In this document: in pieces, positions 35,493 through 43,333 of the stretch
Numbering within the stretch: the first letter of the stretch is position 1
Layout of the letters: each line of letters starts with the position of its first letter
Position numbers and translations under genes: made by a program
The notes under the pieces: generated by a model
Databases searched by the model: none
Told to the model about the DNA's origin: nothing
The model's input: only the letters and a program-made list of their open reading frames with translations
NCBI GenBank assembly: GCA_022826945.1
Contig: JAJDTY010000007.1
Span: 1-64,000, forward strand
DNA length: 64,000 bases
Reading direction: 5' to 3'
Source of the DNA: Candidatus Binatia bacterium
GTDB taxonomy: Bacteria; Desulfobacterota; Binatia; Bin18

Positions 35493-36725
35493 TCACAGTG
35501 CCGGGTTGTCCAGAGGCAGCCCGACCCGGACCCGCCCGTGGGTTGCGCCGTTCACGTCCCACATATGGGTGAAATGGCGGGTTGCCGTACAGATATCGCG
35601 ATAGGCGCGCGCAATGGGGTTATTCATATACACCCCGCGTCCACCGCCAGCATCCCAGATCAGGTTTGCGGCCTGGAAGGCCAATTTGCCAGCGTAAGCG
35701 CCGGCGGCGCGATATTTTGTCCGCTGCTCGGGCGACGGTAAGTTACCCGCTTCAAGGATTTGCATGATCTCGTCGCAGTTTCTGTACAGCAAGGCCTTAG
35801 CGGCTTCGACCGCCAGCGTCGCTTCCGAAATTTTCGTATGCTGTAACGCCTGCTCGTGCAGGCTCTGGCCGGACATGAGCGCGACCCGGCTTTTGACCTG
35901 CTCAACATAATCGCGCACGATACCCTCGGCGATCCCGACCGACGCGCTGGAGATGAGAATGCCGAACGTCATGTAGCTGGGCGAGCGGTACAGCGGCGCA
36001 CGATTGACCTTGCGCCCTGGACTCGTCTCGCCGCCTTTCAGGTGCCGCAGCGGCAGCGTCATATGGGTCGGGATAAACACGCGGTCGGCTTTGACATCGT
36101 GACTGGCTGAGCCCCGCAGTCCGATGGCGTCCCAGGTATCGATAATCTCGAACGCGCCCTGGGGCAGGATGAAATAGCGTTCTTCGGGCTTCCCGCCCGG
36201 TCCGTTTTCCACCATGGCGGCAAACAGGCACCAGTCACAACTCGTGACCCCACTCACAAACGGAAACTGCCCGGACAGTTCATACCCGCCCCGCACTTTT
36301 CTGGCTTTTCCCAAAAGAGGGATAAGAATACCGCTCAACAGATTCTGCGGACTCGTGCCCCAGACCGTTTCTTGAGCACGCTCCGGCCACTGCGCCACCA
36401 TGAAGTTATGACCGATGTATTGGGCCAGACACCAAGCGGTCGAACCACAGCCACTACCGACCGTCGTCAGAATATCGACCATACCGGACAGGTGGGCCTC
36501 ACACCCTCCATAGCGTGCCGGTTGGAGAATCCGGGCAAGACCGGCCGTCCGGAGGTCTTGGCGGGTTTCATCAGGTAGGTGTCGAAGGTCATCGGTGTGT
36601 GGCGCACGCTGGCGCAGGACGGGTGCCAGCGCCTGGGCGCGGCGGACGAGTTCTTCGTGTGAGTCAACCCGAGGACGCCGGCGGCGGCGTGAGTTTGGGT
36701 GAGCCGTTGCTCTCTGCTTGCTCAT
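35493..36725 (-). CDS. Acyl-CoA dehydrogenase-superfamily flavin monooxygenase (HsaA/HpaB-like)
   Basis: 410 residues from the ATG at 36725 after GAGGAGGATAGT. It opens with a strongly basic RRRRRPRVDS stretch and then shows the acyl-CoA dehydrogenase fold with LSGQFPFVSGVTSCDWCLF, DTWDAIGLRGSASHDV and ATRHFTHMWDVNG near the C-terminus. The DWCLFAA and MWDVNG variants fit the flavin-dependent monooxygenase (two-component hydroxylase) branch rather than true dehydrogenases. A reductase partner is not adjacent. Divergent from the isomerase gene at 36876. Confidence 0.78.
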   Translation of the reverse strand: MSKQRATAHPNSRRRRRPRVDSHEELVRRAQALAPVLRQRAPHTDDLRHLPDETRQDLRTAGLARILQPARYGGCEAHLSGMVDILTTVGSGCGSTAWCLAQYIGHNFMVAQWPERAQETVWGTSPQNLLSGILIPLLGKARKVRGGYELSGQFPFVSGVTSCDWCLFAAMVENGPGGKPEERYFILPQGAFEIIDTWDAIGLRGSASHDVKADRVFIPTHMTLPLRHLKGGETSPGRKVNRAPLYRSPSYMTFGILISSASVGIAEGIVRDYVEQVKSRVALMSGQSLHEQALQHTKISEATLAVEAAKALLYRNCDEIMQILEAGNLPSPEQRTKYRAAGAYAGKLAFQAANLIWDAGGGRGVYMNNPIARAYRDICTATRHFTHMWDVNGATHGRVRVGLPLDNPAL

Positions 36726-36875
36726 ACTATCCTCCTCGTGTTGTGTATGCCCCGTAGGGCGGCCGGCGGCAAGGGTGAGCGTGCCCGGTCCGCCGTGCAG
36801 CACCGCTCCTCCCTTGCAGGGATGCCAGCGGATAGGCTAGGTTCGAGCCGCGACCACGAAGACAGGAGTACCTGT

Positions 36876-37493
36876 ATGGCGATTACCACTATCACCCATT
36901 ATTTTGATTATAAGAGCCCGTACGCCTATCTTGCCCAGGAGGAAACTTTTCAACTGGAACAGGAGTTCGATGTGACGGTAGACTTTCTGCCGCTGACCTT
37001 GGACATTCCCAAATTTTTGGGTTCTGCCGAAGTCGATAACACGGGCAAGGTCGTTGCTGAGGAACGGAATGCCCATCAGTGGCGACGGGTGAAATACAGC
37101 TATATGGACTGCCGCCGCGAGGCCACCCGGCGCGGCCTGACCATTCGAGGCCCCCGCCATATTTTCGACTCCTCGCTGAGCCATATCGGCATGTTGTACG
37201 CCAAACAACAGGGAGATTTCCGACCCTACCACCAACTCGTGTACGAACGCTTTTGGAAACGCGAACTCGAGATTGAAGATCCCCAGGTGCTGAAGAACGC
37301 GCTGGAAGAAGTCGGCATCGATACCCAAGGATTTCTTGATTATCTGAATGGTGACGGTCGCCGCGAGTTGGAGCGCATACAAACCGAAGCCGAAAAGGTG
37401 GGGGTGTTTGGCGTCCCCAGCTATGTGGTCAACGACGAGCTGTTCTGGGGCGCTGAACGCCTGGTTCGCGTGCGCGAGCGACTGGCAGCCTAG
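36876..37493 (+). CDS. DsbA-family oxidoreductase, 2-hydroxychromene-2-carboxylate isomerase type
   Basis: 205 residues from the ATG at 36876, with ACAGGAG upstream. The thioredoxin-fold opening THYFDYKSPYAYLAQE has Ser in place of the first redox cysteine, as in HCCA isomerases and kappa-class GSTs, and the C-terminal VFGVPSYVVNDELFWGAERL supplies the cis-proline segment (GVPS). Such enzymes use glutathione to isomerise aromatic-degradation products. It may be the first gene of the operon leading to the UGSC selenoprotein: 42 bp precede the next gene. Confidence 0.82.
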   Translation: MAITTITHYFDYKSPYAYLAQEETFQLEQEFDVTVDFLPLTLDIPKFLGSAEVDNTGKVVAEERNAHQWRRVKYSYMDCRREATRRGLTIRGPRHIFDSSLSHIGMLYAKQQGDFRPYHQLVYERFWKRELEIEDPQVLKNALEEVGIDTQGFLDYLNGDGRRELERIQTEAEKVGVFGVPSYVVNDELFWGAERLVRVRERLAA

Positions 37494-37535
37494 CACCGCT
37501 GGTGCAAAGGTCGAGATAAGGATTCCATCGCCATT

Positions 37536-38042
37536 ATGGTCGTCCTTCTCGCTACACTCTTGGCTATTCTGGTCCTTTTCTACGTCTGGTCCCGGGGGCG
37601 TGGACGGGCTCAGAGTGTCCCTTCCTATTTCTTCAACGCGGTGAAAGTCTACGCACTGCTGGGTGAAGAGGACGCCAAAGTCGCGGCCCGCGCCGCCAGC
37701 AAGATGGCCACCTCCCGTCAGCGAACCATGATGCTGGATTATCTGAACAAACGGACGTCAGAGCTGCTGCTGGAAACCGCGGAACAGAACGCCGGTCAGA
37801 ATCCGCTGGTGATCGTCGAGCGCCTCCTCCAACTCAAACAGGAGATGAGCCTCCAGAACGAGCCCACGGACGAGCGACCACCTGACCTCATCCCTGAAAA
37901 ACAGTGGTTGCAGGACCATAATCAGGCCTATCTGCGAGCGCTGGGGCGGGGGGACCCAAGCGTTTTTGTTGTCCACCATCCGGATCTCTTCTCCTCCCAG
38001 ACCACCAAGCCGGCCACGGCCAAAGACGATGAAGCAGTCTGA
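37536..38042 (+). CDS. Small single-pass membrane protein, function unknown
   Basis: 168 residues. One N-terminal transmembrane segment (MVVLLATLLAILVLFYVWSR) followed by a mostly helical cytoplasmic-type region, with AARAASKMATSRQRTMM and a glutamine-rich LLQLKQEMSLQNEP. No family recognised. The last 14 bases overlap the start of the MFS gene, so it belongs to the same transcript. Confidence 0.5.
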   Translation: MVVLLATLLAILVLFYVWSRGRGRAQSVPSYFFNAVKVYALLGEEDAKVAARAASKMATSRQRTMMLDYLNKRTSELLLETAEQNAGQNPLVIVERLLQLKQEMSLQNEPTDERPPDLIPEKQWLQDHNQAYLRALGRGDPSVFVVHHPDLFSSQTTKPATAKDDEAV

Positions 38043-39303
38043 TTCCTCCCAGACACGCCCTGCCCTGTCCGCCCTTTCTCAAGCTGGGGTCGCGCTTTCC
38101 GCTTCACCCTCAGCGACCGCGTCCACTCGTGCCGCGCAGGCGGTGCGGCCGCGCTGGCTATTACTCGGCCTGGCGGTGGCCATTATTTTTACCGATGCCG
38201 TGGGCTATACGGTTATCATCCCGGCGCTGCCGAGCTTTGCGGCGGAATTGAGCCTGGGAGAAACCCGCACGGGTACGTTGTATGCCTCATACGGCTTGAT
38301 TTCCCTGCTGCTCTACCTCCCTTTTGGTCTGCTGGTTGATCGCTGGGGCGAACGGAGGTGGCTGACAGTCGGCATGCTGGCCTTGGGAGTTGCCTCGCTC
38401 GGATTCTGGCAGGCCAGCGGGTTCTGGACCCTGCTCGGCTGCCGCGTCACGCAGGGGGTCGCCGCATCCGCCACCTGGGCTGCGGCCCTCCCTCTCGCGG
38501 CCCGGCTAGCGACCACAGAGCGGCGTGGTGTGGAAATGAGCGTCCTGATGATGGCCTTCAGTATCGGCGTTGTTGCGGGTCCAGCCCTCGGTAGTCTGGG
38601 CCAGGTACGTGATCCCTTCCTGTATTTTGCCGGGGTGCCGTTTGGCCTGGCCGTATGCGCCTTTGTCCTGCTCCCGCGCCATGCACCACCCTCCACCCAT
38701 GTAGTTGCCAACTCTGTCGCTCCATCTTTTTTCCGCGATGGCTTACGGCGCGAACTCGTATGCGCTTGCCTGGTGATTCTCGTCACCTGTGCCACGCTGG
38801 GAGCTATTGAGATACTACTGCCGCTCCAATTCTCCAGGCTGGGTTGGTCGCGCCAGCACATCGGTCTGTTCTTTTCGGGCTGGGGTCTGGCTATGCTGAT
38901 TATCCAGCCACTCATCGGTTGGTGGTCGGATCGGCGCGGGCGACGGGAACCCATCCAATTTGGCCTGCTCGCCGCGGCGGTTCTCACGCCCAGCCTGTTT
39001 TCCGCTCTCGATTCGATCTGGCTGTTCCCCCTCGCCCTGGGAACAATTTTTGCCTTGTCGGCAGCCCTTGTCCCCACCCTACCCCTGATGGCGGACTATC
39101 TCACCGACGGGCAGTCTGGCAGAGCCTTTGGGTTTTATAATATGGCCTTCAGTCTTGGCATCGTGTTAGGACCTTGGTCAGGGGGCTATATCACCGAGCA
39201 CCTCAATGTGCTCTGGGCCGCGGTCCTGGTCAGTCTTCCCCTGCTGGTTATGGTGCCGCTTGTTCCCTATCTTTTACGCCATCCACATCCACGAAAGGTA
39301 TAG
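38029..39303 (+). CDS. Major facilitator superfamily transporter
   Basis: 424 residues from the ATG at 38029, which overlaps the previous gene. A Ser/Ala-rich N-terminal tail precedes about 12 hydrophobic segments. The loop 2-3 signature is DRWGERRWLTVG and the loop 8-9 equivalent DRRGRREPIQFG. Multidrug/DHA1-like type by length and first-helix pattern (FTDAVGYTVIIPALPSF). Substrate unknown; it may move the compound handled by the UGSC protein and decarboxylase encoded just downstream (4 bp to the next gene). Confidence 0.85.
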   Translation: MKQSDSSQTRPALSALSQAGVALSASPSATASTRAAQAVRPRWLLLGLAVAIIFTDAVGYTVIIPALPSFAAELSLGETRTGTLYASYGLISLLLYLPFGLLVDRWGERRWLTVGMLALGVASLGFWQASGFWTLLGCRVTQGVAASATWAAALPLAARLATTERRGVEMSVLMMAFSIGVVAGPALGSLGQVRDPFLYFAGVPFGLAVCAFVLLPRHAPPSTHVVANSVAPSFFRDGLRRELVCACLVILVTCATLGAIEILLPLQFSRLGWSRQHIGLFFSGWGLAMLIIQPLIGWWSDRRGRREPIQFGLLAAAVLTPSLFSALDSIWLFPLALGTIFALSAALVPTLPLMADYLTDGQSGRAFGFYNMAFSLGIVLGPWSGGYITEHLNVLWAAVLVSLPLLVMVPLVPYLLRHPHPRKV

Positions 39304-39306
39304 TCA

Positions 39307-40347
39307 GTGGCGCAATTACGGTCCCCAAGCTACGACCTGGCCGATATCGTCGCCGTCAATGATATGTATCACAGACGCGGCTGGACGGACGGCCTGCCCA
39401 TTCTTCCCCCTACCGAGGAATTGGTTCAGGACTGTCTCGATGCGACTGGCCTGGCACCGAGCGCGGTTATTGGCGTCGAGTCCGTCCGCCAACGTCCGAT
39501 TACCGCGGAGAAGGTCGCCATCAATGCGGTGATGGCGGGCTGTCTGCCAGCCTATATGCCCGTGGTCGTCGCCATCACCAAAGCCATGTGCCAGCCAGAG
39601 TTCAATCTACACGGCAGCACGGCGAGCACTGGCGGGAGTGCCCAGTTTATTGTGGTCAACGGCCCCATTCGACAGCGAATCGGGCTGAACGCCACCCATA
39701 ATGTCCTGGGTAATCACAGCCGGGGCAATGCCAGTATTGGCCGTGCTATCCGCCTCATATTGATTAATGTGTTGGGCTGTCTGCCCGGACAGCTCGACCG
39801 CTCTACTCTGGGTCATCCGGGTAAATTCAGCTTCTGTATTGCCGAAGACGAAGAAGATAGCCCGTGGACACCCTTGGCACAGCAGCGTGGCATTCCTGCC
39901 GGTACGTCGGCGGTCACCGTTATGGCGGGAGAGTCCCCGCACCAAACCATGAACGAGTGGACCCGCGACCCGGAAGAAATCGCCGAGACCTTTGCAGCAG
40001 AGATACGTCACAATATGTTGACTTATTCGATCTGGGCCGGGAATTATGCCCTGATCGTTCCCAAACAACTGCGCGATCTCATCGCCACCGCAGGCTGGCA
40101 AAAGCGCGATATTCAGGAATACGTCTATCGCTCCGCCCGGGTTGTGCGGCGCGACTGGGCCACGGTGGGAAAAAAGCAGATCGTCAATTTGGGTAAGGGA
40201 GCAGCCCAGCGCTTCAGCGCCTTACGCTCGCCGGACGATTTATTAGTGATCGCCGCCGGTGGTCCGGCGGGGGGGTTTGGAGCGATTGTGCCGCCGTGGT
40301 TGGGCTCCCGGTCGCAGGCCATGACGCAAATCATCGAAACCCCATAA
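39307..40347 (+). CDS. UGSC-associated protein of unknown function
   Basis: 346 residues from the GTG at 39307 (AAAGG upstream). I cannot name a family with confidence. Visible landmarks are RRGWTDGLPILPPTEELV near the N-terminus, ITAEKVAINAVMAGCLPAYMP, STASTGGSAQFIVVNGP, a NVLGNHSRGNASIGRAIRL segment, KFSFCIAEDEEDSPW and a glycine-rich C-terminal VIAAGGPAGGFGAIVPPW. Cysteines and glycine-rich loops suggest an enzyme. It ends 13 bp before the UGSC selenoprotein and is its constant-looking partner here, so a shared reaction or complex is inferred. No transmembrane segments. Confidence 0.6.
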   Translation: MAQLRSPSYDLADIVAVNDMYHRRGWTDGLPILPPTEELVQDCLDATGLAPSAVIGVESVRQRPITAEKVAINAVMAGCLPAYMPVVVAITKAMCQPEFNLHGSTASTGGSAQFIVVNGPIRQRIGLNATHNVLGNHSRGNASIGRAIRLILINVLGCLPGQLDRSTLGHPGKFSFCIAEDEEDSPWTPLAQQRGIPAGTSAVTVMAGESPHQTMNEWTRDPEEIAETFAAEIRHNMLTYSIWAGNYALIVPKQLRDLIATAGWQKRDIQEYVYRSARVVRRDWATVGKKQIVNLGKGAAQRFSALRSPDDLLVIAAGGPAGGFGAIVPPWLGSRSQAMTQIIETP

Positions 40348-40359
40348 AGGAGTAAGGCT

Positions 40360-40902
40360 ATGACACTACGCGTTCTTGACCCAACTTTTGACGGCGGCCA
40401 AGCGACTCAGACCCCCGTCTCCCGCCTGCCCTCTCTGGCCGGTCGGACGGTCGGCCTGCTCGACAACGGCAAGCTCAATGTAGACATCTTGCTCGATCAC
40501 GTCGAAACGCTCCTGCGTTCACAACACGGCGTCAGTACCGTCATCCGCCTGCACAAACCGGATGCCAGCCGTCCAGTTCCTGAAGATGTTGCAAAAGGGT
40601 TCGCAGCGTGTGACGCAGTCATTTCCGCGGTGGGTGATTGAGGCAGTTGTTCATCGTGCAGTTTGCACGATGCCCTGACTGCCGAAAAGGATGGAGTAGT
40701 AGCCACTGCCATTATTACGGATCGTTTTGTCCCAACGGCTAAAGCCATGGCTACGGTCCAGGGGATGTCCGACTATCCCTTTGCCGTTATCCCCCACCCC
40801 ATTGCCAGCAATACCGAGCAGACCCTGCGTGACAAGGCAGCGGATGCCGTGCGGCAATGCGTCGAGATTCTGTTGCAAGGCGAGTCAAATGCCGATGCAT
40901 AG
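40360..40902 (+). CDS. UGSC-family selenoprotein (in-frame TGA read as selenocysteine)
   Basis: A single 180-residue gene across an in-frame TGA at 40639-40641. The frame before it (93 residues, ending DAVISAVGD) and after it continue in phase, and the sequence reads Sec94-Gly95-Ser96-Cys97, followed by SSCSLHDALTAEKDGVVATA. The motif U-G-S-C names a known selenoprotein family first seen in marine metagenomes. Residues 1-93 include ETLLRSQHGVSTVIRLHKPD; the tail has FVPTAKAM and IPHPIASNTEQTLRDKA. A SECIS-like hairpin starts right after the TGA. Standard gene callers split this gene into two. AAAGGAG precedes the ATG. Function unknown; a thiol/selenol redox role is inferred. No selABCD genes lie in the window. 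Confidence 0.9.
40642..40683 (+). promoter_or_regulatory. Bacterial SECIS-type hairpin directly after the UGA codon
   Basis: Two nested perfect stems: outer GGCAGT (40642-40647) with ACTGCC (40678-40683), and inner CATCGTGC (40652-40659) with GCACGATG (40665-40672), separated by a small internal loop and capped by AGTTT. The apical loop is 18 bases after the UGA and has a G in its second position, as expected for a SelB-binding bacterial SECIS. The hairpin is inside the coding sequence, as in other bacteria. Confidence 0.88.
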
Positions 40903-42337
40903 CGACGGAGCAACGGAGTCTTTCCCGCTTGAGCCCGCGGCTGACGAGATGCGTCACCTGGTTGACCAGGCGATGCAGTATATTACTGCCCATATCGAAT
41001 CGTTACCGGACCAGCCAGCAGCCAATACCGAAGGCGGAGCCGAACTTGCCCGCAGCCTGCGAGAGCCCCTGCCCGAGCAGGGACAGACCTATACAGAGCT
41101 TTTACACACCCTCTTCCATACGGCCATTCCGCACAGTTTCAACTGTGCCGGACCAGGCTATTTGGCCTATGTCCCCGGCGGCGGCATTTTTCATGCCGCG
41201 GTGGCTGACCTGATTAGTAACGCGGTGAATCGTTACGTCAGCGTCTGGGCCGCGTCCCCCGGCCTAGCCCAGCTTGAAGCCAATGTTGTGCGCTGGTTCT
41301 GCGATATTATCGGTTATCCAGCTTCTGCCGGTGGATTTCTGACCACAGGGGGCTCGCTGGCAAACTTCTCGGCCATTTTTACCGCCCGTCGCGAGCGCCT
41401 GCCCGAGAATTTTCTGGCTGGCAGCATATATACATCCAGCCAGACCCACCATTCAGTACAAAAGGCAGCCCTACTGGCCGGATTTCCCGCTCGCAACGTC
41501 CGGGAGATTCCAACGGACGAACAGTTCCGCATTCGGCTCGATGCCTTACAACATCACATCGAAGCGGACCGACGGGCGGGTCTTGCGCCATTTCTCATGA
41601 TCGGAAACGCCGGCACGACCAATACAGGCGCAGTAGACGACCTTACCGCCCTGGCCGATATTGCGCACCAACACAGGCTCTGGCTACATATTGACGCGGC
41701 CTACGGCGGCTTCTTTATGTTGACCCAGCGTGGTCGAGCCCGATTAGGCGGGATCGAGCGAGCGGATTCGGTTACCCTTGACCCACATAAGGGTCTCTTC
41801 CTCCCCTTTGGCACCGGGTCTCTGCTCGTGCGAGAGCGTGAGGCCCTCAAGCGGGCGCACCGAAGTGAGGCGGCCGCCTATCTGCCGACCATGCAGGATG
41901 ATCCCGACTGTATAGATTTTTGCCAGATTTCACCCGAACTCTCGCGCGACTTTCGCGGGCTGCGCGTCTGGCTGCCCCTCAAGATGCACGGTATTCAGCC
42001 CTTTCGTCAGACCCTGAACGAAAAACTCGATTTAGCCGCTTGGGCCACCGCGGAACTCAAAAAAATCCCGGAGGTTGAAATCGTTGCCGAGCCACAATTA
42101 TCCATTGTCGCCTTTCGGTTGAACCGACCCGGCCTGGATACCCCTGCTCTCAACGACCTGAACCACGCTTGGCTTCAGGCCATCAATGCCCGCAAACGGG
42201 TCCTGCTGACCGGCACGATGCTGGGTGACCGATTTGCCATCCGTATCTGTGCCTTATGTTTTCGGACTCACCAGGATCGCCTGGAAATGTGTCTGGCAGA
42301 TATTCGGGCAGCGTGCCAAGCGATGGCAAACGCGTAA
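40889..42337 (+). CDS. PLP-dependent group II decarboxylase (aromatic-L-amino-acid type)
   Basis: About 482 residues from the ATG at 40889, overlapping the end of the selenoprotein by 14 bp. The PLP lysine is Lys301 in TLDPHKGLFLPFG; the cofactor-ring Asp is in WLHIDAAYGG (Asp269); SSQTHHSVQKAALL carries the His that stacks on PLP. The fold is that of aromatic/glutamate decarboxylases. The substrate is not readable. Placement in the UGSC operon is notable because such decarboxylases usually act alone. Confidence 0.88.
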   Translation: MPMHSDGATESFPLEPAADEMRHLVDQAMQYITAHIESLPDQPAANTEGGAELARSLREPLPEQGQTYTELLHTLFHTAIPHSFNCAGPGYLAYVPGGGIFHAAVADLISNAVNRYVSVWAASPGLAQLEANVVRWFCDIIGYPASAGGFLTTGGSLANFSAIFTARRERLPENFLAGSIYTSSQTHHSVQKAALLAGFPARNVREIPTDEQFRIRLDALQHHIEADRRAGLAPFLMIGNAGTTNTGAVDDLTALADIAHQHRLWLHIDAAYGGFFMLTQRGRARLGGIERADSVTLDPHKGLFLPFGTGSLLVREREALKRAHRSEAAAYLPTMQDDPDCIDFCQISPELSRDFRGLRVWLPLKMHGIQPFRQTLNEKLDLAAWATAELKKIPEVEIVAEPQLSIVAFRLNRPGLDTPALNDLNHAWLQAINARKRVLLTGTMLGDRFAIRICALCFRTHQDRLEMCLADIRAACQAMANA

Positions 42338-42430
42338 GCCCGGCCTCTGAGAACACGGCCTCGCGTCTGCCCTTCATCCCACTTCAACAGGTCACGCCCT
42401 TCCCTGAACTTGACCCAGACTTGACGCCGT

Positions 42431-42450
42431 CTCCTCTCGTATGAGAGGAG
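42431..42450. repeat. Perfect 8-bp inverted repeat upstream of a small membrane protein
   Basis: CTCCTCTC-GTAT-GAGAGGAG, a perfect hairpin with a four-base loop. It lies between the decarboxylase (stop at 42337) and the small gene at 42480. No T tract follows (GACAGGTA), so it could be an imperfect terminator of the operon or a leader hairpin that sequesters a purine-rich site. It is not itself part of a recognised regulator site. Confidence 0.4.
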
Positions 42451-42479
42451 GACAGGTATGGGTTGAAAGGAGGGACGCC

Positions 42480-42653
42480 ATGAAGGGGACGGCTATCGGA
42501 CTCGCGGTCGGCAGTTTTCTGTGCTTTCTGCAGAGCGTTGATTATCTGCGGCAGAGTGACCTCAAGGGTCTTATCTTGTTGGGCATTGGCGGGGTGTTTC
42601 TGTATTTAGCCAAAATGGCCTGGAAGAAGCCGCTGGGCGACCCCGACGACTAA
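42480..42653 (+). CDS. Small membrane protein of 57 residues
   Basis: 57 residues from the ATG at 42480, preceded by a strong AAAGGAGGGA. Two short hydrophobic stretches (IGLAVGSFLCFLQSV and LILLGIGGVFLYLAKM) suggest a two-pass membrane protein. No family recognised. It is convergent with the truncated nuclease fragment on the other strand, 23 bp apart. Confidence 0.5.
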   Translation: MKGTAIGLAVGSFLCFLQSVDYLRQSDLKGLILLGIGGVFLYLAKMAWKKPLGDPDD

Positions 42654-42676
42654 GGGGCAGGAGACATGTCCTGCGA

Positions 42677-43333
42677 CTACTGTTCTCCCTCCTCCATCAC
42701 TCGACAAAACAGATTGACCCGTTCCATGTGGGCCAGGGTCTGACAGCGGGTCCGAGCCAGAGCCGGGCTGGCGACAACGATGGCCAGACTCTGGGCGCGT
42801 GAGAGGTCTTCGTTCGGATCAATCAGTGCACCGTCGTCGGTCGGACTCTGCAGCTGTAAGCGGGGCGGACGACGCAGAAGAAAGTCGTCCAAGGCGGACG
42901 GAAGTCTATTTTCTTCCTTCCAGGTTTGGGCGATATCCCGGACAGCATTTTCAATCACCCGAGCAGAGACATATTCATCCGGAATCAGGGAAAGCGAGTC
43001 CGGCGGCAGCCCGTCCGGAAGCTGTTTCAGCCGTTGTGGACTGAATTTAAGACAAATACGTCCCCGCTCCTGGTCCACGGCATGGACGGGTATTTTCATC
43101 TCAAGATCGTGGGCAGAATAGCACCGGGCGCCGACATCCAGCTTGGTATCCTGATCGGGATCGAAGCCATACCAAAAGCCTTGAGAGCGTTTGATTGGTT
43201 CCGGTGACTGGGAGAGCCTCCTTAAAGCGCCCAGGCTGTTCATGTCCTGCACCAGTTCTTCTTCCGTCATGGCGTGTCGGTCAAACATCGCCCACCACAC
43301 CGGTTTCGCCTCCCGGCGGTGGAATTCAACCAT
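42677..43333 (-). CDS. Fragment of TM0106-family nuclease: segment before the missing helicase
   Basis: 218 residues starting ATG at 43333, immediately after the TAG that ends the previous piece (TAG-ATG). It begins FHRREAKPVWWAMFDR, has FDPDQDTKLDVG, and DFLLRRPPRLQL, all positions that in the full-length family precede the helicase P-loop. The P-loop (GPPGTGKT type) is absent: the reading ends at 42677 with TAG. It is in the same frame as the two pieces upstream. It could be made by termination-reinitiation at TAGATG, or be inert debris. Confidence 0.5.
   Translation of the reverse strand: MVEFHRREAKPVWWAMFDRHAMTEEELVQDMNSLGALRRLSQSPEPIKRSQGFWYGFDPDQDTKLDVGARCYSAHDLEMKIPVHAVDQERGRICLKFSPQRLKQLPDGLPPDSLSLIPDEYVSARVIENAVRDIAQTWKEENRLPSALDDFLLRRPPRLQLQSPTDDGALIDPNEDLSRAQSLAIVVASPALARTRCQTLAHMERVNLFCRVMEEGEQ

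Noticed and set aside
40663..40902. A separate small gene starting TTG at 40663.
   Set aside because: It has no ribosome site, begins inside the SECIS hairpin and is in phase with the reading before the TGA. It is the second half of the selenoprotein.
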